A stretch of 64,000 bases of DNA, from contig JAMXDE010000006.1 in NCBI GenBank assembly GCA_026770025.1, positions 1 through 64,000 of the forward strand. The letters run 5' to 3'. The position numbers and the translations under genes were made by a program. The stretch comes from Craspedostauros australis (taxonomy: Eukaryota > Bacillariophyta > Bacillariophyceae > Mastogloiales > Achnanthaceae). Every line of letters starts with the position of its first letter. The first letter of the stretch is position 1. Positions 1-15,000 of this stretch are shown here, in pieces. The notes under the pieces were generated by a model that saw nothing but the letters and a program-made list of their open reading frames with translations, was not told the origin of the DNA and did not search any database.

Positions 1-3000
1 GTTGCAGCAGGCCGGACACGAGCAGATCCAAGGATTCGGATCCGTCCGTGTCGTCGAGGGAGTCGGCAGAGATGTTGAGCAGCTCGCCGAGCTCCACGAT
101 CAGGTCTGTGTCGGCGGTCACCGTCATGACGTTCTCGAACACGGTCAGGTTCTGCGGGAACAGGTCCGGCAGGTCGGCACTCGGGTTGAGTGTCACTGTG
201 ATGAGGTCCACCACAGTCTCTGTCTTGCTGGTTCCGTCCGGTCCTCCCAGCGAACCGTCGGCGATCTGATCGCCGGTCTCGCGCTCCGTGGACACGGCCT
301 TGACGATGATCGAGTTGTTGCCCTCGTACACGCCGGAAAGCTGGGGACGGGGGGTGAACAGGATGCCTCTGCCGTTCGTCACGTCCAGGGCATCGTTCAG
401 TGCGTCCTCGCGCGCCTGGGCGCTGTCCTCAAGAGCGGTCAGGTTCGTTGTGTTCATCACGTACACGCCGTTGCCGAGCGAGGTGAAGGTCACGCCCGTT
501 GGGAGGTTGGCGTTGCCACCAACCACACTCAGCTCACCGATCGGTCCGAAGTCGTCCGACGGCACCTCCCAGACAATCGAAGTCACCTCCGAGTTGTCCG
601 GTCCGTCTGCGCTGTGCGTCACGTTCACATCGATGATCGCTGTGTTGTCTTCCTGGATGCTGATGTTGTTGGCGGACACGATCGGTGGGTCCGCGCGGGC
701 CTGGATGATGATCGGATGGACGAAGTCTGTGTCAAACTCGTCCGACTGCCCGATCTCCACGTCCAGTGTGGTCACTGTCACGTTGATGCTTGTGTCCCTG
801 TCCGTGTGCTCTGGGCCCACGGTGAGGTTGAAGGCGGCCAACGTCTCGCGGATGTGCTGCTCGGCCTGCTCTCGTGTTGCTTGGTCCAGATCGCCAAGGG
901 TGCCCGCAGAACGGGCATCCTCGATGAGCTTGCTCGTGATGATGTACGACAGCGTTCCATCGTTGTTGTCGACGTACTCCACCAGACCGCTGTTCGATCC
1001 GGTTCCGTTGCTGTCGATGGTGGGGAGCACGTAGGTTCCGCTGAAGGAGAATTCCTCCTGGCTGTTGTTTGTGGGCACCGTCAGCCGCACTCGGGTGATG
1101 GTCTCGGTGTCGGCGTTGTTGCCAACTCCGCTGCCATCGTCGACGACGCGGATTCCGCTCACGGGATCGGCCAGGTCTTCTCCCACTCGCACGGGTGCGT
1201 AGTCCTCGATGCCAAGAGAGGCGGTCGAATTGAGGATCGCTGGATCGGCGACTGGGGCGACAAACACTGGGAAGATCTGTGGCGTCGTAACGCCGCTCAC
1301 CTCCTCTCCGTTGTCTCCTGTGTCTGTGATGTTCATGCGAACGATCAACTCGATCACGCCGCTGAAGTTGTCAGGTGGCACGATGCTCACTTCCTTGTCG
1401 GTTGGCAACACCAGGAAGCCATCGGGTGTGAAGTTGTCCGGGTCGGTGAGGTTGACGGGGACGCCGTCCACCAGGATCTGGCTTCCATCAGGGATGCTTG
1501 TTTCGTTGATTTGGAACGATTCGAATGCCTCGGAACCGTCTGGATCAGACGTAACGTTAATAGTACCAACCTTCAAGTCAATGCCCGTTACTGGATCCTC
1601 GATGTCTGACACGTTCGGAAGGATGACCAGATCGGAAACCACCGGATCCACCGGGATGACGAATGAATCGACCGAGGTAGCACGAGGGATGGCGACTTCG
1701 CCGTCCTCGGTTGGATTGGACTCAATGGCCGTCACGATGACCGTCACGTTGATGTCCTCTCCATTTCCAAACCCTGGTCTGATCTCCAGCTCTTCCATCG
1801 CTTCTTCGATCTGGCTGGCGTTGCCTGTCAGCGTCACCACGCCATCGATGATGGTGATGTTCACATCTGGGTAGGATGCGTTGCTGGGGAATCTCACCAC
1901 AGGTGCGTTGCCGTTTCCTGGCGTCGTCAGAATGATCGTCACGTCCTCGAACGTCTCCGATCCATCGAAGTCGTTCAGGCTCACGTTGACTGGGTAGTTC
2001 TTCAGTGGCGAGTTCTCGGCGACGGTCACCATGGTCTCATTTCCAGCCTCTACGGATGGCTGATCGACCACGGCGAGCACTGTCACGTAGTACTTCAGCG
2101 AGAACGAGTCTTCGACTGTCGTCACGCCATTCGAGTCTGTCACCGTTCCGTTCAGCTGGACGACGAAGTTCTTGTCGTCATCGTCGGCCAGGGTGATGTT
2201 GAAGCTCTCCAGCACGGTCAGCACCTCGGTGCTGTTGGCTCCGCTGAGGGTGATTGTGGTTCCAGCTGGTCCCTCGGTCACGTTCACCGTGACGCCCGGG
2301 ATTCCGTTGTGGCTGGTGGTCTGCAGGTTGGGTGGCAGGCCGGACACGAGCAGATCCAAGGATTCGGATCCGTCCGTGTCGTCGAGGGAGTCGGCAGAGA
2401 TGTTGAGCAGCTCGCCGAGCTCCACGATCAGGTCTGTGTCGGCGGTCACCGTCATGACGTTCTCGAACACGGTCAGGTTCTGCGGGAACAGGTCCGGCAG
2501 GTCGGCACTCGGGTTGAGTGTCACTGTGATGAGGTCCACCACAGTCTCTGTCTTGCTGGTTCCGTCCGGTCCTCCCAGCGAACCGTCGGCGATCTGATCG
2601 CCGGTCTCGCGCTCCGTGGACACGGCCTTGACGATGATCGAGTTGTTGCCCTCGTACACGCCGGAAAGCTGGGGACGGGGGGTGAACAGGATGCCTCTGC
2701 CGTTCGTCACGTCCAGGGCATCGTTCAGTGCGTCCTCGCGCGCCTGGGCGCTGTCCTCAAGAGCGGTCAGGTTCGTTGTGTTCATCACGTACACGCCGTT
2801 GCCGAGCGAGGTGAAGGTCACGCCCGTTGGGAGGTTGGCGTTGCCACCAACCACACTCAGCTCACCGATCGGTCCGAAGTCGTCCGACGGCACCTCCCAG
2901 ACAATCGAAGTCACCTCCGAGTTGTCCGGTCCGTCTGCGCTGTGCGTCACGTTCACATCGATGATCGCTGTGTTGTCTTCCTGGATGCTGATGTTGTTGG

Positions 3001-6000
3001 CGGACACGATCGGTGGGTCCGCGCGGGCCTGGATGATGATCGGATGGACGAAGTCTGTGTCAAACTCGTCCGACTGCCCGATCTCCACGTCCAGTGTGGT
3101 CACTGTCACGTTGATGCTTGTGTCCCTGTCCGTGTGCTCTGGGCCCACGGTGAGGTTGAAGGCGGCCAACGTCTCGCGGATGTGCTGCTCGGCCTGCTCT
3201 CGTGTTGCTTGGTCCAGATCGCCAAGGGTGCCCGCAGAACGGGCATCCTCGATGAGCTTGCTCGTGATGATGTACGACAGCGTTCCATCGTTGTTGTCGA
3301 CGTACTCCACCAGACCGCTGTTCGATCCGGTTCCGTTGCTGTCGATGGTGGGGAGCACGTAGGTTCCGCTGAAGGAGAATTCCTCCTGGCTGTTGTTTGT
3401 GGGCACCGTCAGCCGCACTCGGGTGATGGTCTCGGTGTCGGCGTTGTTGCCAACTCCGCTGCCATCGTCGACGACGCGGATTCCGCTCACGGGATCGGCC
3501 AGGTCTTCTCCCACTCGCACGGGTGCGTAGTCCTCGATGCCAAGAGAGGCGGTCGAATTGAGGATCGCTGGATCGGCGACTGGGGCGACAAACACTGGGA
3601 AGATCTGTGGCGTCGTAACGCCGCTCACCTCCTCTCCGTTGTCTCCTGTGTCTGTGATGTTCATGCGAACGATCAACTCGATCACGCCGCTGAAGTTGTC
3701 AGGTGGCACGATGCTCACTTCCTTGTCGGTTGGCAACACCAGGAAGCCATCGGGTGTGAAGTTGTCCGGGTCGGTGAGGTTGACGGGGACGCCGTCCACC
3801 AGGATCTGGCTTCCATCAGGGATGCTTGTTTCGTTGATTTGGAACGATTCGAATGCCTCGGAACCGTCTGGATCAGACGTAACGTTAATAGTACCAACCT
3901 TCAAGTCAATGCCCGTTACTGGATCCTCGATGTCTGACACGTTCGGAAGGATGACCAGATCGGAAACCACCGGATCCACCGGGATGACGAATGAATCGAC
4001 CGAGGTAGCACGAGGGATGGCGACTTCGCCGTCCTCGGTTGGATTGGACTCAATGGCCGTCACGATGACCGTCACGTTGATGTCCTCTCCATTTCCAAAC
4101 CCTGGTCTGATCTCCAGCTCTTCCATCGCTTCTTCGATCTGGCTGGCGTTGCCTGTCAGCGTCACCACGCCATCGATGATGGTGATGTTCACATCTGGGT
4201 AGGATGCGTTGCTGGGGAATCTCACCACAGGTGCGTTGCCGTTTCCTGGCGTCGTCAGAATGATCGTCACGTCCTCGAACGTCTCCGATCCATCGAAGTC
4301 GTTCAGGCTCACGTTGACTGGGTAGTTCTTCAGTGGCGAGTTCTCGGCGACGGTCACCATGGTCTCATTTCCAGCCTCTACGGATGGCTGATCGACCACG
4401 GCGAGCACTGTCACGTAGTACTTCAGCGAGAACGAGTCTTCGACTGTCGTCACGCCATTCGAGTCTGTCACCGTTCCGTTCAGCTGGACGACGAAGTTCT
4501 TGTCGTCATCGTCGGCCAGGGTGATGTTGAAGCTCTCCAGCACGGTCAGCACCTCGGTGCTGTTGGCTCCGCTGAGGGTGATTGTGGTTCCAGCTGGTCC
4601 CTCGGTCACGTTCACCGTGACGCCCGGGATTCCGTTGTGGCTGGTGGTCTGCAGGTTGGGTGGCAGGCCGGACACGAGCAGATCCAAGGATTCGGATCCG
4701 TCCGTGTCGTCGAGGGAGTCGGCAGAGATGTTGAGCAGCTCGCCGAGCTCCACGATCAGGTCTGTGTCGGCGGTCACCGTCATGACGTTCTCGAACACGG
4801 TCAGGTTCTGCGGGAACAGGTCCGGCAGGTCGGCACTCGGGTTGAGTGTCACTGTGATGAGGTCCACCACAGTCTCTGTCTTGCTGGTTCCGTCCGGTCC
4901 TCCCAGCGAACCGTCGGCGATCTGATCGCCGGTCTCGCGCTCCGTGGACACGGCCTTGACGATGATCGAGTTGTTGCCCTCGTACACGCCGGAAAGCTGG
5001 GGACGGGGGGTGAACAGGATGCCTCTGCCGTTCGTCACGTCCAGGGCATCGTTCAGTGCGTCCTCGCGCGCCTGGGCGCTGTCCTCAAGAGCGGTCAGGT
5101 TCGTTGTGTTCATCACGTACACGCCGTTGCCGAGCGAGGTGAAGGTCACGCCCGTTGGGAGGTTGGCGTTGCCACCAACCACACTCAGCTCACCGATCGG
5201 TCCGAAGTCGTCCGACGGCACCTCCCAGACAATCGAAGTCACCTCCGAGTTGTCCGGTCCGTCTGCGCTGTGCGTCACGTTCACATCGATGATCGCTGTG
5301 TTGTCTTCCTGGATGCTGATGTTGTTGGCGGACACGATCGGTGGGTCCGCGCGGGCCTGGATGATGATCGGATGGACGAAGTCTGTGTCAAACTCGTCCG
5401 ACTGCCCGATCTCCACGTCCAGTGTGGTCACTGTCACGTTGATGCTTGTGTCCCTGTCCGTGTGCTCTGGGCCCACGGTGAGGTTGAAGGCGGCCAACGT
5501 CTCGCGGATGTGCTGCTCGGCCTGCTCTCGTGTTGCTTGGTCCAGATCGCCAAGGGTGCCCGCAGAACGGGCATCCTCGATGAGCTTGCTCGTGATGATG
5601 TACGACAGCGTTCCATCGTTGTTGTCGACGTACTCCACCAGACCGCTGTTCGATCCGGTTCCGTTGCTGTCGATGGTGGGGAGCACGTAGGTTCCGCTGA
5701 AGGAGAATTCCTCCTGGCTGTTGTTTGTGGGCACCGTCAGCCGCACTCGGGTGATGGTCTCGGTGTCGGCGTTGTTGCCAACTCCGCTGCCATCGTCGAC
5801 GACGCGGATTCCGCTCACGGGATCGGCCAGGTCTTCTCCCACTCGCACGGGTGCGTAGTCCTCGATGCCAAGAGAGGCGGTCGAATTGAGGATCGCTGGA
5901 TCGGCGACTGGGGCGACAAACACTGGGAAGATCTGTGGCGTCGTAACGCCGCTCACCTCCTCTCCGTTGTCTCCTGTGTCTGTGATGTTCATGCGAACGA

Positions 6001-9000
6001 TCAACTCGATCACGCCGCTGAAGTTGTCAGGTGGCACGATGCTCACTTCCTTGTCGGTTGGCAACACCAGGAAGTCATCGGGTGTGAAGTTGTCCGGGTC
6101 GGTGAGGTTGACGGGGACGCCGTCCACCAGGATCTGGCTTCCATCAGGGATGCTTGTTTCGTTGATTTGGAACGATTCGAATGCCTCGGAACCGTCTGGA
6201 TCAGACGTAACGTTAATAGTACCAACCTTCAAGTCAATGCCCGTTACTGGATCCTCGATGTCTGACACGTTCGGAAGGATGACCAGATCGGAAACCACCG
6301 GATCCACCGGGATGACGAATGAATCGACCGAGGTAGCACGAGGGATGGCGACTTCGCCGTCCTCGGTTGGATTGGACTCAATGGCCGTCACGATGACCGT
6401 CACGTTGATGTCCTCTCCATTTCCAAACCCTGGTCTGATCTCCAGCTCTTCCATCGCTTCTTCGATCTGGCTGGCGTTGCCTGTCAGCGTCACCACGCCA
6501 TCGATGATGGTGATGTTCACATCTGGGTAGGATGCGTTGCTGGGGAATCTCACCACAGGTGCGTTGCCGTTTCCTGGCGTCGTCAGAATGATCGTCACGT
6601 CCTCGAACGTCTCCGATCCATCGAAGTCGTTCAGGCTCACGTTGACTGGGTAGTTCTTCAGTGGCGAGTTCTCGGCGACGGTCACCATGGTCTCATTTCC
6701 AGCCTCTACGGATGGCTGATCGACCACGGCGAGCACTGTCACGTAGTACTTCAGCGAGAACGAGTCTTCGACTGTCGTCACGCCATTCGAGTCTGTCACC
6801 GTTCCGTTCAGCTGGACGACGAAGTTCTTGTCGTCATCGTCGGCCAGGGTGATGTTGAAGCTCTCCAGCACGGTCAGCACCTCGGTGCTGTTGGCTCCGC
6901 TGAGGGTGATTGTGGTTCCAGCTGGTCCCTCGGTCACGTTCACCGTGACGCCCGGGATTCCGTTGTGGCTGGTGGTCTGCAGGTTGGGTGGCAGGCCGGA
7001 CACGAGCAGATCCAAGGATTCGGATCCGTCCGTGTCGTCGAGGGAGTCGGCAGAGATGTTGAGCAGCTCGCCGAGCTCCACGATCAGGTCTGTGTCGGCG
7101 GTCACCGTCATGACGTTCTCGGACACGGTCAGGTTCTGCGGGAACAGGTCCGGCAGGTCGGCACTCGGGTTGAGTGTCACTGTGATGAGGTCCACCACAG
7201 TCTCTGTCTTGCTGGTTCCGTCCGGTCCTCCCAGCGAACCGTCGGCGATCTGATCGCCGGTCTCGCGCTCCGTGGACACGGCCTTGACGATGATCGAGTT
7301 GTTGCCCTCGTACACGCCGGAAAGCTGGGGACGGGGGGTGAACAGGATGCCTCTGCCGTTCGTCACGTCCAGGGCATCGTTCAGTGCGTCCTCGCGCGCC
7401 TGGGCGCTGTCCTCAAGAGCGGTCAGGTTCGTTGTGTTCATCACGTACACGCCGTTGCCGAGCGAGGTGAAGGTCACGCCCGTTGGGAGGTTGGCGTTGC
7501 CACCAACCACACTCAGCTCACCGATCGGTCCGAAGTCGTCCGACGGCACCTCCCAGACAATCGAAGTCACCTCCGAGTTGTCCGGTCCGTCTGCGCTGTG
7601 CGTCACGTTCACATCGATGATCGCTGTGTTGTCTTCCTGGATGCTGATGTTGTTGGCGGACACGATCGGTGGGTCCGCGCGGGCCTGGATGATGATCGGA
7701 TGGACGAAGTCTGTGTCAAACTCGTCCGACTGCCCGATCTCCACGTCCAGTGTGGTCACTGTCACGTTGATGCTTGTGTCCCTGTCCGTGTGCTCTGGGC
7801 CCACGGTGAGGTTGAAGGCGGCCAACGTCTCGCGGATGTGCTGCTCGGCCTGCTCTCGTGTTGCTTGGTCCAGATCGCCAAGGGTGCCCGCAGAACGGGC
7901 ATCCTCGATGAGCTTGCTCGTGATGATGTACGACAGCGTTCCATCGTTGTTGTCGACGTACTCCACCAGACCGCTGTTCGATCCGGTTCCGTTGCTGTCG
8001 ATGGTGGGGAGCACGTAGGTTCCGCTGAAGGAGAATTCCTCCTGGCTGTTGTTTGTGGGCACCGTCAGCCGCACTCGGGTGATGGTCTCGGTGTCGGCGT
8101 TGTTGCCAACTCCGCTGCCATCGTCGACGACGCGGATTCCGCTCACGGGATCGGCCAGGTCTTCTCCCACTCGCACGGGTGCGTAGTCCTCGATGCCAAG
8201 AGAGGCGGTCGAATTGAGGATCGCTGGATCGGCGACTGGGGCGACAAACACTGGGAAGATCTGTGGCGTCGTAACGCCGCTCACCTCCTCTCCGTTGTCT
8301 CCTGTGTCTGTGATGTTCATGCGAACGATCAACTCGATCACGCCGCTGAAGTTGTCAGGTGGCACGATGCTCACTTCCTTGTCGGTTGGCAACACCAGGA
8401 AGCCATCGGGTGTGAAGTTGTCCGGGTCGGTGAGGTTGACGGGGACGCCGTCCACCAGGATCTGGCTTCCATCAGGGATGCTTGTTTCCGTTGATTTGGA
8501 ACGATTCGAATGCCTCGGAACCGTCTGGATCAGACGTAACGTTAATAGTACCAACCTTCAAGTCAATGCCCGTTACTGGATCCTCGATGTCTGACACGTT
8601 CGGAAGGATGACCAGATCGGAAACCACCGGATCCACCGGGATGACGAATGAATCGACCGATGGTAGCACGAGGGATGGCGACTTCGCCGTCCTCGGTTGG
8701 ATTGGACTCAATGGCCGTCACGATGACCGTCACGTTGATGTCCTCTCCATTTCCAAACCCTGGTCTGATCTCCAGCTCTTCCATCGCTTCTTCGATCTGG
8801 CTGGCGTTGCCTGTCAGCGTCACCACGCCATCGATGATGGTGATGTTCACGTCTGGGTAGGATGCGTTGCTGGGGAATCTCACCACCGGCACGCTGCCGT
8901 TTCCTGGCGTCGTCAGAATGATCGTCACGTTCTCGAACGTCTCCGATCCATCGAAGTCGTTCAGGCTCACGTTGACTGGGTAGTTCTTCAGTGGCGAGTT

Positions 9001-12000
9001 CTCGGCGACGGCCACCATGGTCTCATTTCCAGCCTCTACGGATGGCTGATCGACCACGGCGAACACTGTCACGTAGTACTTCAGCGAGAACGAGTCTTCG
9101 ACTGTCGTCACGCCATTCGAGTCTGTCACCGTTCCGTTCAGCTGGACGACGAAGTTCTTGTCGTCATCGTCGGCCAGGGTGATGTTGAAGCTCTCCAGCA
9201 CGGTCAGCACCTCGGTGCTGTTGGCTCCGCTGAGGGTGATTGTGGTTCCAGCTGGTCCCTCGGTCACGTTCACCGTGACGCCCGGGATTCCGTTGTGGCT
9301 GGTGGTCTGCAGGTTGGGTGGCAGGCCGGACACGAGCAGATCCAAGGATTCGGATCCGTCCGTGTCGTCGAGGGAGTCGGCAGAGATGTTGAGCAGCTCG
9401 CCGAGCTCCACGATCAGGTCTGTGTCGGCGGTCACCGTCATGACGTTCTCGGACACGGTCAGGTTCTGCGGGAACAGGTCCGGCAGGTCGGCACTCGGGT
9501 TGAGTGTCACTGTGATGAGGTCCACCACAGTCTCTGTCTTGCTGGTTCCGTCCGGTCCTCCCAGCGAACCGTCGGCGATCTGATCGCCGGTCTCGCGCTC
9601 CGTGGACACGGCCTTGACGATGATCGAGTTGTTGCCCTCGTACACGCCGGAAAGCTGGGGACGGGGGGTGAACAGGATGCCTCTGCCGTTCGTCACGTCC
9701 AGGGCATCGTTCAGTGCGTCCTCGCGCGCCTGGGCGCTGTCCTCAAGAGCGGTCAGGTTCGTTGTGTTCATCACGTACACGCCGTTGCCGAGCGAGGTGA
9801 AGGTCACGCCCGTTGGGAGGTTGGCGTTGCCACCAACCACACTCAGCTCACCGATCGGTCCGAAGTCGTCCGACGGCACCTCCCAGACAATCGAAGTCAC
9901 CTCCGAGTTGTCCGGTCCGTCTGCGCTGTGCGTCACGTTCACATCGATGATCGCTGTGTTGTCTTCCTGGATGCTGATGTTGTTGGCGGACACGATCGGT
10001 GGGTCCGCGCGGGCCTGGATGATGATCGGATGGACGAAGTCTGTGTCAAACTCGTCCGACTGCCCGATCTCCACGTCCAGTGTGGTCACTGTCACGTTGA
10101 TGCTTGTGTCCCTGTCCGTGTGCTCTGGGCCCACGGTGAGGTTGAAGGCGGCCAACGTCTCGCGGATGTGCTGCTCGGCCTGCTCTCGTGTTGCTTGGTC
10201 CAGATCGCCAAGGGTGCCCGCAGAACGGGCATCCTCGATGAGCTTGCTCGTGATGATGTACGACAGCGTTCCATCGTTGTTGTCGACGTACTCCACCAGA
10301 CCGCTGTTCGATCCGGTTCCGTTGCTGTCGATGGTGGGGAGCACGTAGGTTCCGCTGAAGGAGAATTCCTCCTGGCTGTTGTTTGTGGGCACCGTCAGCC
10401 GCACTCGGGTGATGGTCTCGGTGTCGGCGTTGTTGCCAACTCCGCTGCCATCGTCGACGACGCGGATTCCGCTCACGGGATCGGCCAGGTCTTCTCCCAC
10501 TCGCACGGGTGCGTAGTCCTCGATGCCAAGAGAGGCGGTCGAATTGAGGATCGCTGGATCGGCGACTGGGGCGACAAACACTGGGAAGATCTGTGGCGTC
10601 GTAACGCCGCTCACCTCCTCTCCGTTGTCTCCTGTGTCTGTGATGTTCATGCGAACGATCAACTCGATCACGCCGCTGAAGTTGTCAGGTGGCACGATGC
10701 TCACTTCCTTGTCGGTTGGCAACACCAGGAAGCCATCGGGTGTGAAGTTGTCCGGGTCGGTGAGGTTGACGGGGACGCCGTCCACCAGGATCTGGCTTCC
10801 ATCAGGGATGCTTGTTCCGTTGATTTGGAGGAATCCGGGTGTCTCGGAACCGTCTGGATCGTCAGAGCCAGTGATCTCGTCAACCCTCAGGTCAATGCCC
10901 GTTACTGGATCCTCGATGCCTGACACATTCGGAAGGATCAGTTGGTCAGAAGTGACCGGATCCACCGGGATGACGAATGAATCGACCGTGGTGGCACGAG
11001 GGATGGCGACTTCGCCGTCCTCGGTTGGATTGGACTCAATGGCCGTCACGATGATCGTCACGTTGATGTCCTCTCCATTTCCAAACCCTGGTCTGATCTC
11101 CAGCTCTTCCATCGCTTCTTCGATCTGGCTGGCGTTGCCTGTCAGCGTCACCACGCCATCGATGATGGTGATGTTCACGTCTGGGTAGGATGCGTTGCTG
11201 GGGAATCTCACCACCGGCACGCTGCCGTTTCCTGGCGTCGTCAGAATGATCGTCACGTTCTCGAACGTCTCCGATCCATCGAGGTCGTTCAGGCTCACGT
11301 TGACTGGGTAGTTCTTCAGTGGCGAGTTCTCGGCGACGGCCACCATGGTCTCATTTCCAGCCTCTACGGATGGCTGATCGACCACGGCGAACACTGTCAC
11401 GTAGTACTTCAGCGAGAACGAGTCTTCGACTGTCGTCACGCCATTCGAGTCTGTCACCGTTCCGTTCAGCTGGACGACGAAGTTCTTGTCGTCATCGTCG
11501 GCCAGGGTGATGTTGAAGCTCTCCAGCACGGTCAGCACCTCGGTGCTGTTGGCTCCGCTGAGGGTGATTGTGGTTCCAGCTGGTCCCTCGGTCACGTTCA
11601 CCGTGACGCCCGGGATTCCGTTGTGGCTGGTGGTCTGCAGGTTGGGTGGCAGGCCGGACACGAGCAGATCCAAGGATTCGGATCCGTCCGTGTCGTCGAG
11701 GGAGTCGGCAGAGATGTTGAGCAGCTCGCCGAGCTCCACGATCAGGTCTGTGTCGGCGGTCACCGTCATGACGTTCTCGGACACGGTCAGGTTCTGCGGG
11801 AACAGGTCCGGCAGGTCGGCACTCGGGTTGAGTGTCACTGTGATGAGGTCCACCACAGTCTCTGTCTTGCTGGTTCCGTCCGGTCCTCCCAGCGAACCGT
11901 CGGCGATCTGATCGCCGGTCTCGCGCTCCGTGGACACGGCCTTGACGATGATCGAGTTGTTGCCCTCGTACACGCCGGAAAGCTGGGGACGGGGGGTGAA

Positions 12001-15000
12001 CAGGATGCCTCTGCCGTTCGTCACGTCCAGGGCATCGTTCAGTGCGTCCTCGCGCGCCTGGGCGCTGTCCTCAAGAGCGGTCAGGTTCGTTGTGTTCATC
12101 ACGTACACGCCGTTGCCGAGCGAGGTGAAGGTCACGCCCGTTGGGAGGTTGGCGTTGCCACCAACCACACTCAGCTCACCGATCGGTCCGAAGTCGTCCG
12201 ACGGCACCTCCCAGACAATCGAAGTCACCTCCGAGTTGTCCGGTCCGTCTGCGCTGTGCGTCACGTTCACATCGATGATCGCTGTGTTGTCTTCCTGGAT
12301 GCTGATGTTGTTGGCGGACACGATCGGTGGGTCCGCGCGGGCCTGGATGATGATCGGATGGACGAAGTCTGTGTCAGACTCGTCCGACTGCCCGATCTCC
12401 ACGTCCAGTGTGGTCACTGTCACGTTGATGCTTGTGTCCCTGTCCGTGTGCTCTGGGCCCACGGTGAGGTTGAAGGCGGCCAACGTCTCGCGGATGTGCT
12501 GCTCGGCCTGCTCTCGTGTTGCTTGGTCCAGATCGCCAAGGGTGCCCGCAGAACGGGCATCCTCGATGAGCTTGCTCGTGATGATGTACGACAGCGTTCC
12601 ATCGTTGTTGTCGACGTACTCCACCAGACCGCTGTTCGATCCGGTTCCGTTGCTGTCGATGGTGGGGAGCACGTAGGTTCCGCTGAAGGAGAATTCCTCC
12701 TGGCTGTTGTTTGTGGGCACCGTCAGCCGCACTCGGGTGATGGTCTCGGTGTCGGCGTTGTTGCCAACTCCGCTGCCATCGTCGACGACGCGGATTCCGC
12801 TCACGGGATCGGCCAGGTCTTCTCCCACTCGCACGGGTGCGTAGTCCTCGATGCCAAGAGAGGCGGTCGAATTGAGGATCGCTGGATCGGCGACTGGGGC
12901 GACAAACACTGGGAAGATCTGTGGCGTCGTAACGCCGCTCACCTCCTCTCCGTTGTCTCCTGTGTCTGTGATGTTCATGCGAACGATCAACTCGATCACG
13001 CCGCTGAAGTTGTCAGGTGGCACGATGCTCACTTCCTTGTCGGTTGGCAACACCAGGAAGCCATCGGGTGTGAAGTTGTCCGGGTCGGTGAGGTTGACGG
13101 GGACGCCGTCCACCAGGATCTGGCTTCCATCAGGGATGCTTGTTCCGTTGATTTGGAGGAATCCGGGTGTCTCGGAACCGTCTGGATCGTCAGAGCCAGT
13201 GATCTCGTCAACCCTCAGGTCAATGCCCGTTACTGGATCCTCGATGCCTGACACATTCGGAAGGATCAGTTGGTCAGAAGTGACCGGATCCACCGGGATG
13301 ACGAATGAATCGACCGTGGTGGCACGAGGGATGGCGACTTCGCCGTCCTCGGTTGGATTGGACTCAATGGCCGTCACGATGATCGTCACGTTGATGTCCT
13401 CTCCATTTCCAAACCCTGGTCTGATCTCCAGCTCTTCCATCGCTTCTTCGATCTGGCTGGCGTTGCCTGTCAGCGTCACCACGCCATCGATGATGGTGAT
13501 GTTCACGTCTGGGTAGGATGCGTTGCTGGGGAATCTCACCACCGGCACGCTGCCGTTTCCTGGCGTCGTCAGAATGATCGTCACGTTCTCGAACGTCTCC
13601 GATCCATCGAGGTCGTTCAGGCTCACGTTGACTGGGTAGTTCTTCAGTGGCGAGTTCTCGGCGACGGCCACCATGGTCTCATTTCCAGCCTCTACGGATG
13701 GCTGATCGACCACGGCGAACACTGTCACGTAGTACTTCAGCGAGAACGAGTCTTCGACTGTCGTCACGCCATTCGAGTCTGTCACCGTTCCGTTCAGCTG
13801 GACGACGAAGTTCTTGTCGTCATCGTCGGCCAGGGTGATGTTGAAGCTCTCCAGCACGGTCAGCACCTCGGTGCTGTTGGCTCCGCTGAGGGTGATTGTG
13901 GTTCCAGCTGGTCCCTCGGTCACGTTCACCGTGACGCCCGGGATTCCGTTGTGGCTGGTGGTCTGCAGGTTGGGTGGCAGGCCGGACACGAGCAGATCCA
14001 AGGATTCGGATCCGTCCGTGTCGTCGAGGGAGTCGGCAGAGATGTTGAGCAGCTCGCCGAGCTCCACGATCAGGTCTGTGTCGGCGGTCACCGTCATGAC
14101 GTTCTCGGACACGGTCAGGTTCTGCGGGAACAGGTCCGGCAGGTCGGCACTCGGGTTGAGTGTCACTGTGATGAAGTCCACCACAGTCTCTGTCTTGCTG
14201 GTTCCGTCCGGTCCTCCCAGCGAACCGTCGGCGATCTGATCGCCGGTCTCGCGCTCCGTGGACACGGCCTTGACGATGATCGAGTTGTTGCCCTCGTACA
14301 CGCCGGAAAGCTGGGGACGGGGGGTGAACAGGATGCCTCTGCCGTTCGTCACGTCCAGGGCATCGTTCAGTGCGTCCTCGCGCGCCTGGGCGCTGTCCTC
14401 AAGAGCGGTCAGGTTCGTTGTGTTCATCACGTACACGCCGTTGCCGAGCGAGGTGAAGGTCACGCCCGTTGGGAGGTTGGCGTTGCCACCAACCACACTC
14501 AGCTCACCGATCGGTCCGAAGTCGTCCGACGGCACCTCCCAGACAATCGAAGTCACCTCCGAGTTGTCCGGTCCGTCTGCGCTGTGCGTCACGTTCACAT
14601 CGATGATCGCTGTGTTGTCTTCCTGGATGCTGATGTTGTTGGCGGACACGATCGGTGGGTCCGCGCGGGCCTGGATGATGATCGGATGGACGAAGTCTGT
14701 GTCAGACTCGTCCGACTGCCCGATCTCCACGTCCAGTGTGGTCACTGTCACGTTGATGCTTGTGTCCCTGTCCGTGTGCTCTGGGCCCACGGTGAGGTTG
14801 AAGGCGGCCAACGTCTCGCGGATGTGCTGCTCGGCCTGCTCTCGTGTTGCTTGGTCCAGATCGCCAAGGGTGTCCGCAGAACGGGCATCCTCGATGAGCT
14901 TGCTCGTGATGATGTACGACAGCGTTCCATCGTTGTTGTCGACGTACTCCACCAGACCGCTGTTCGATCCGGTTCCGTTGCTGTCGATGGTGGGGAGCAC

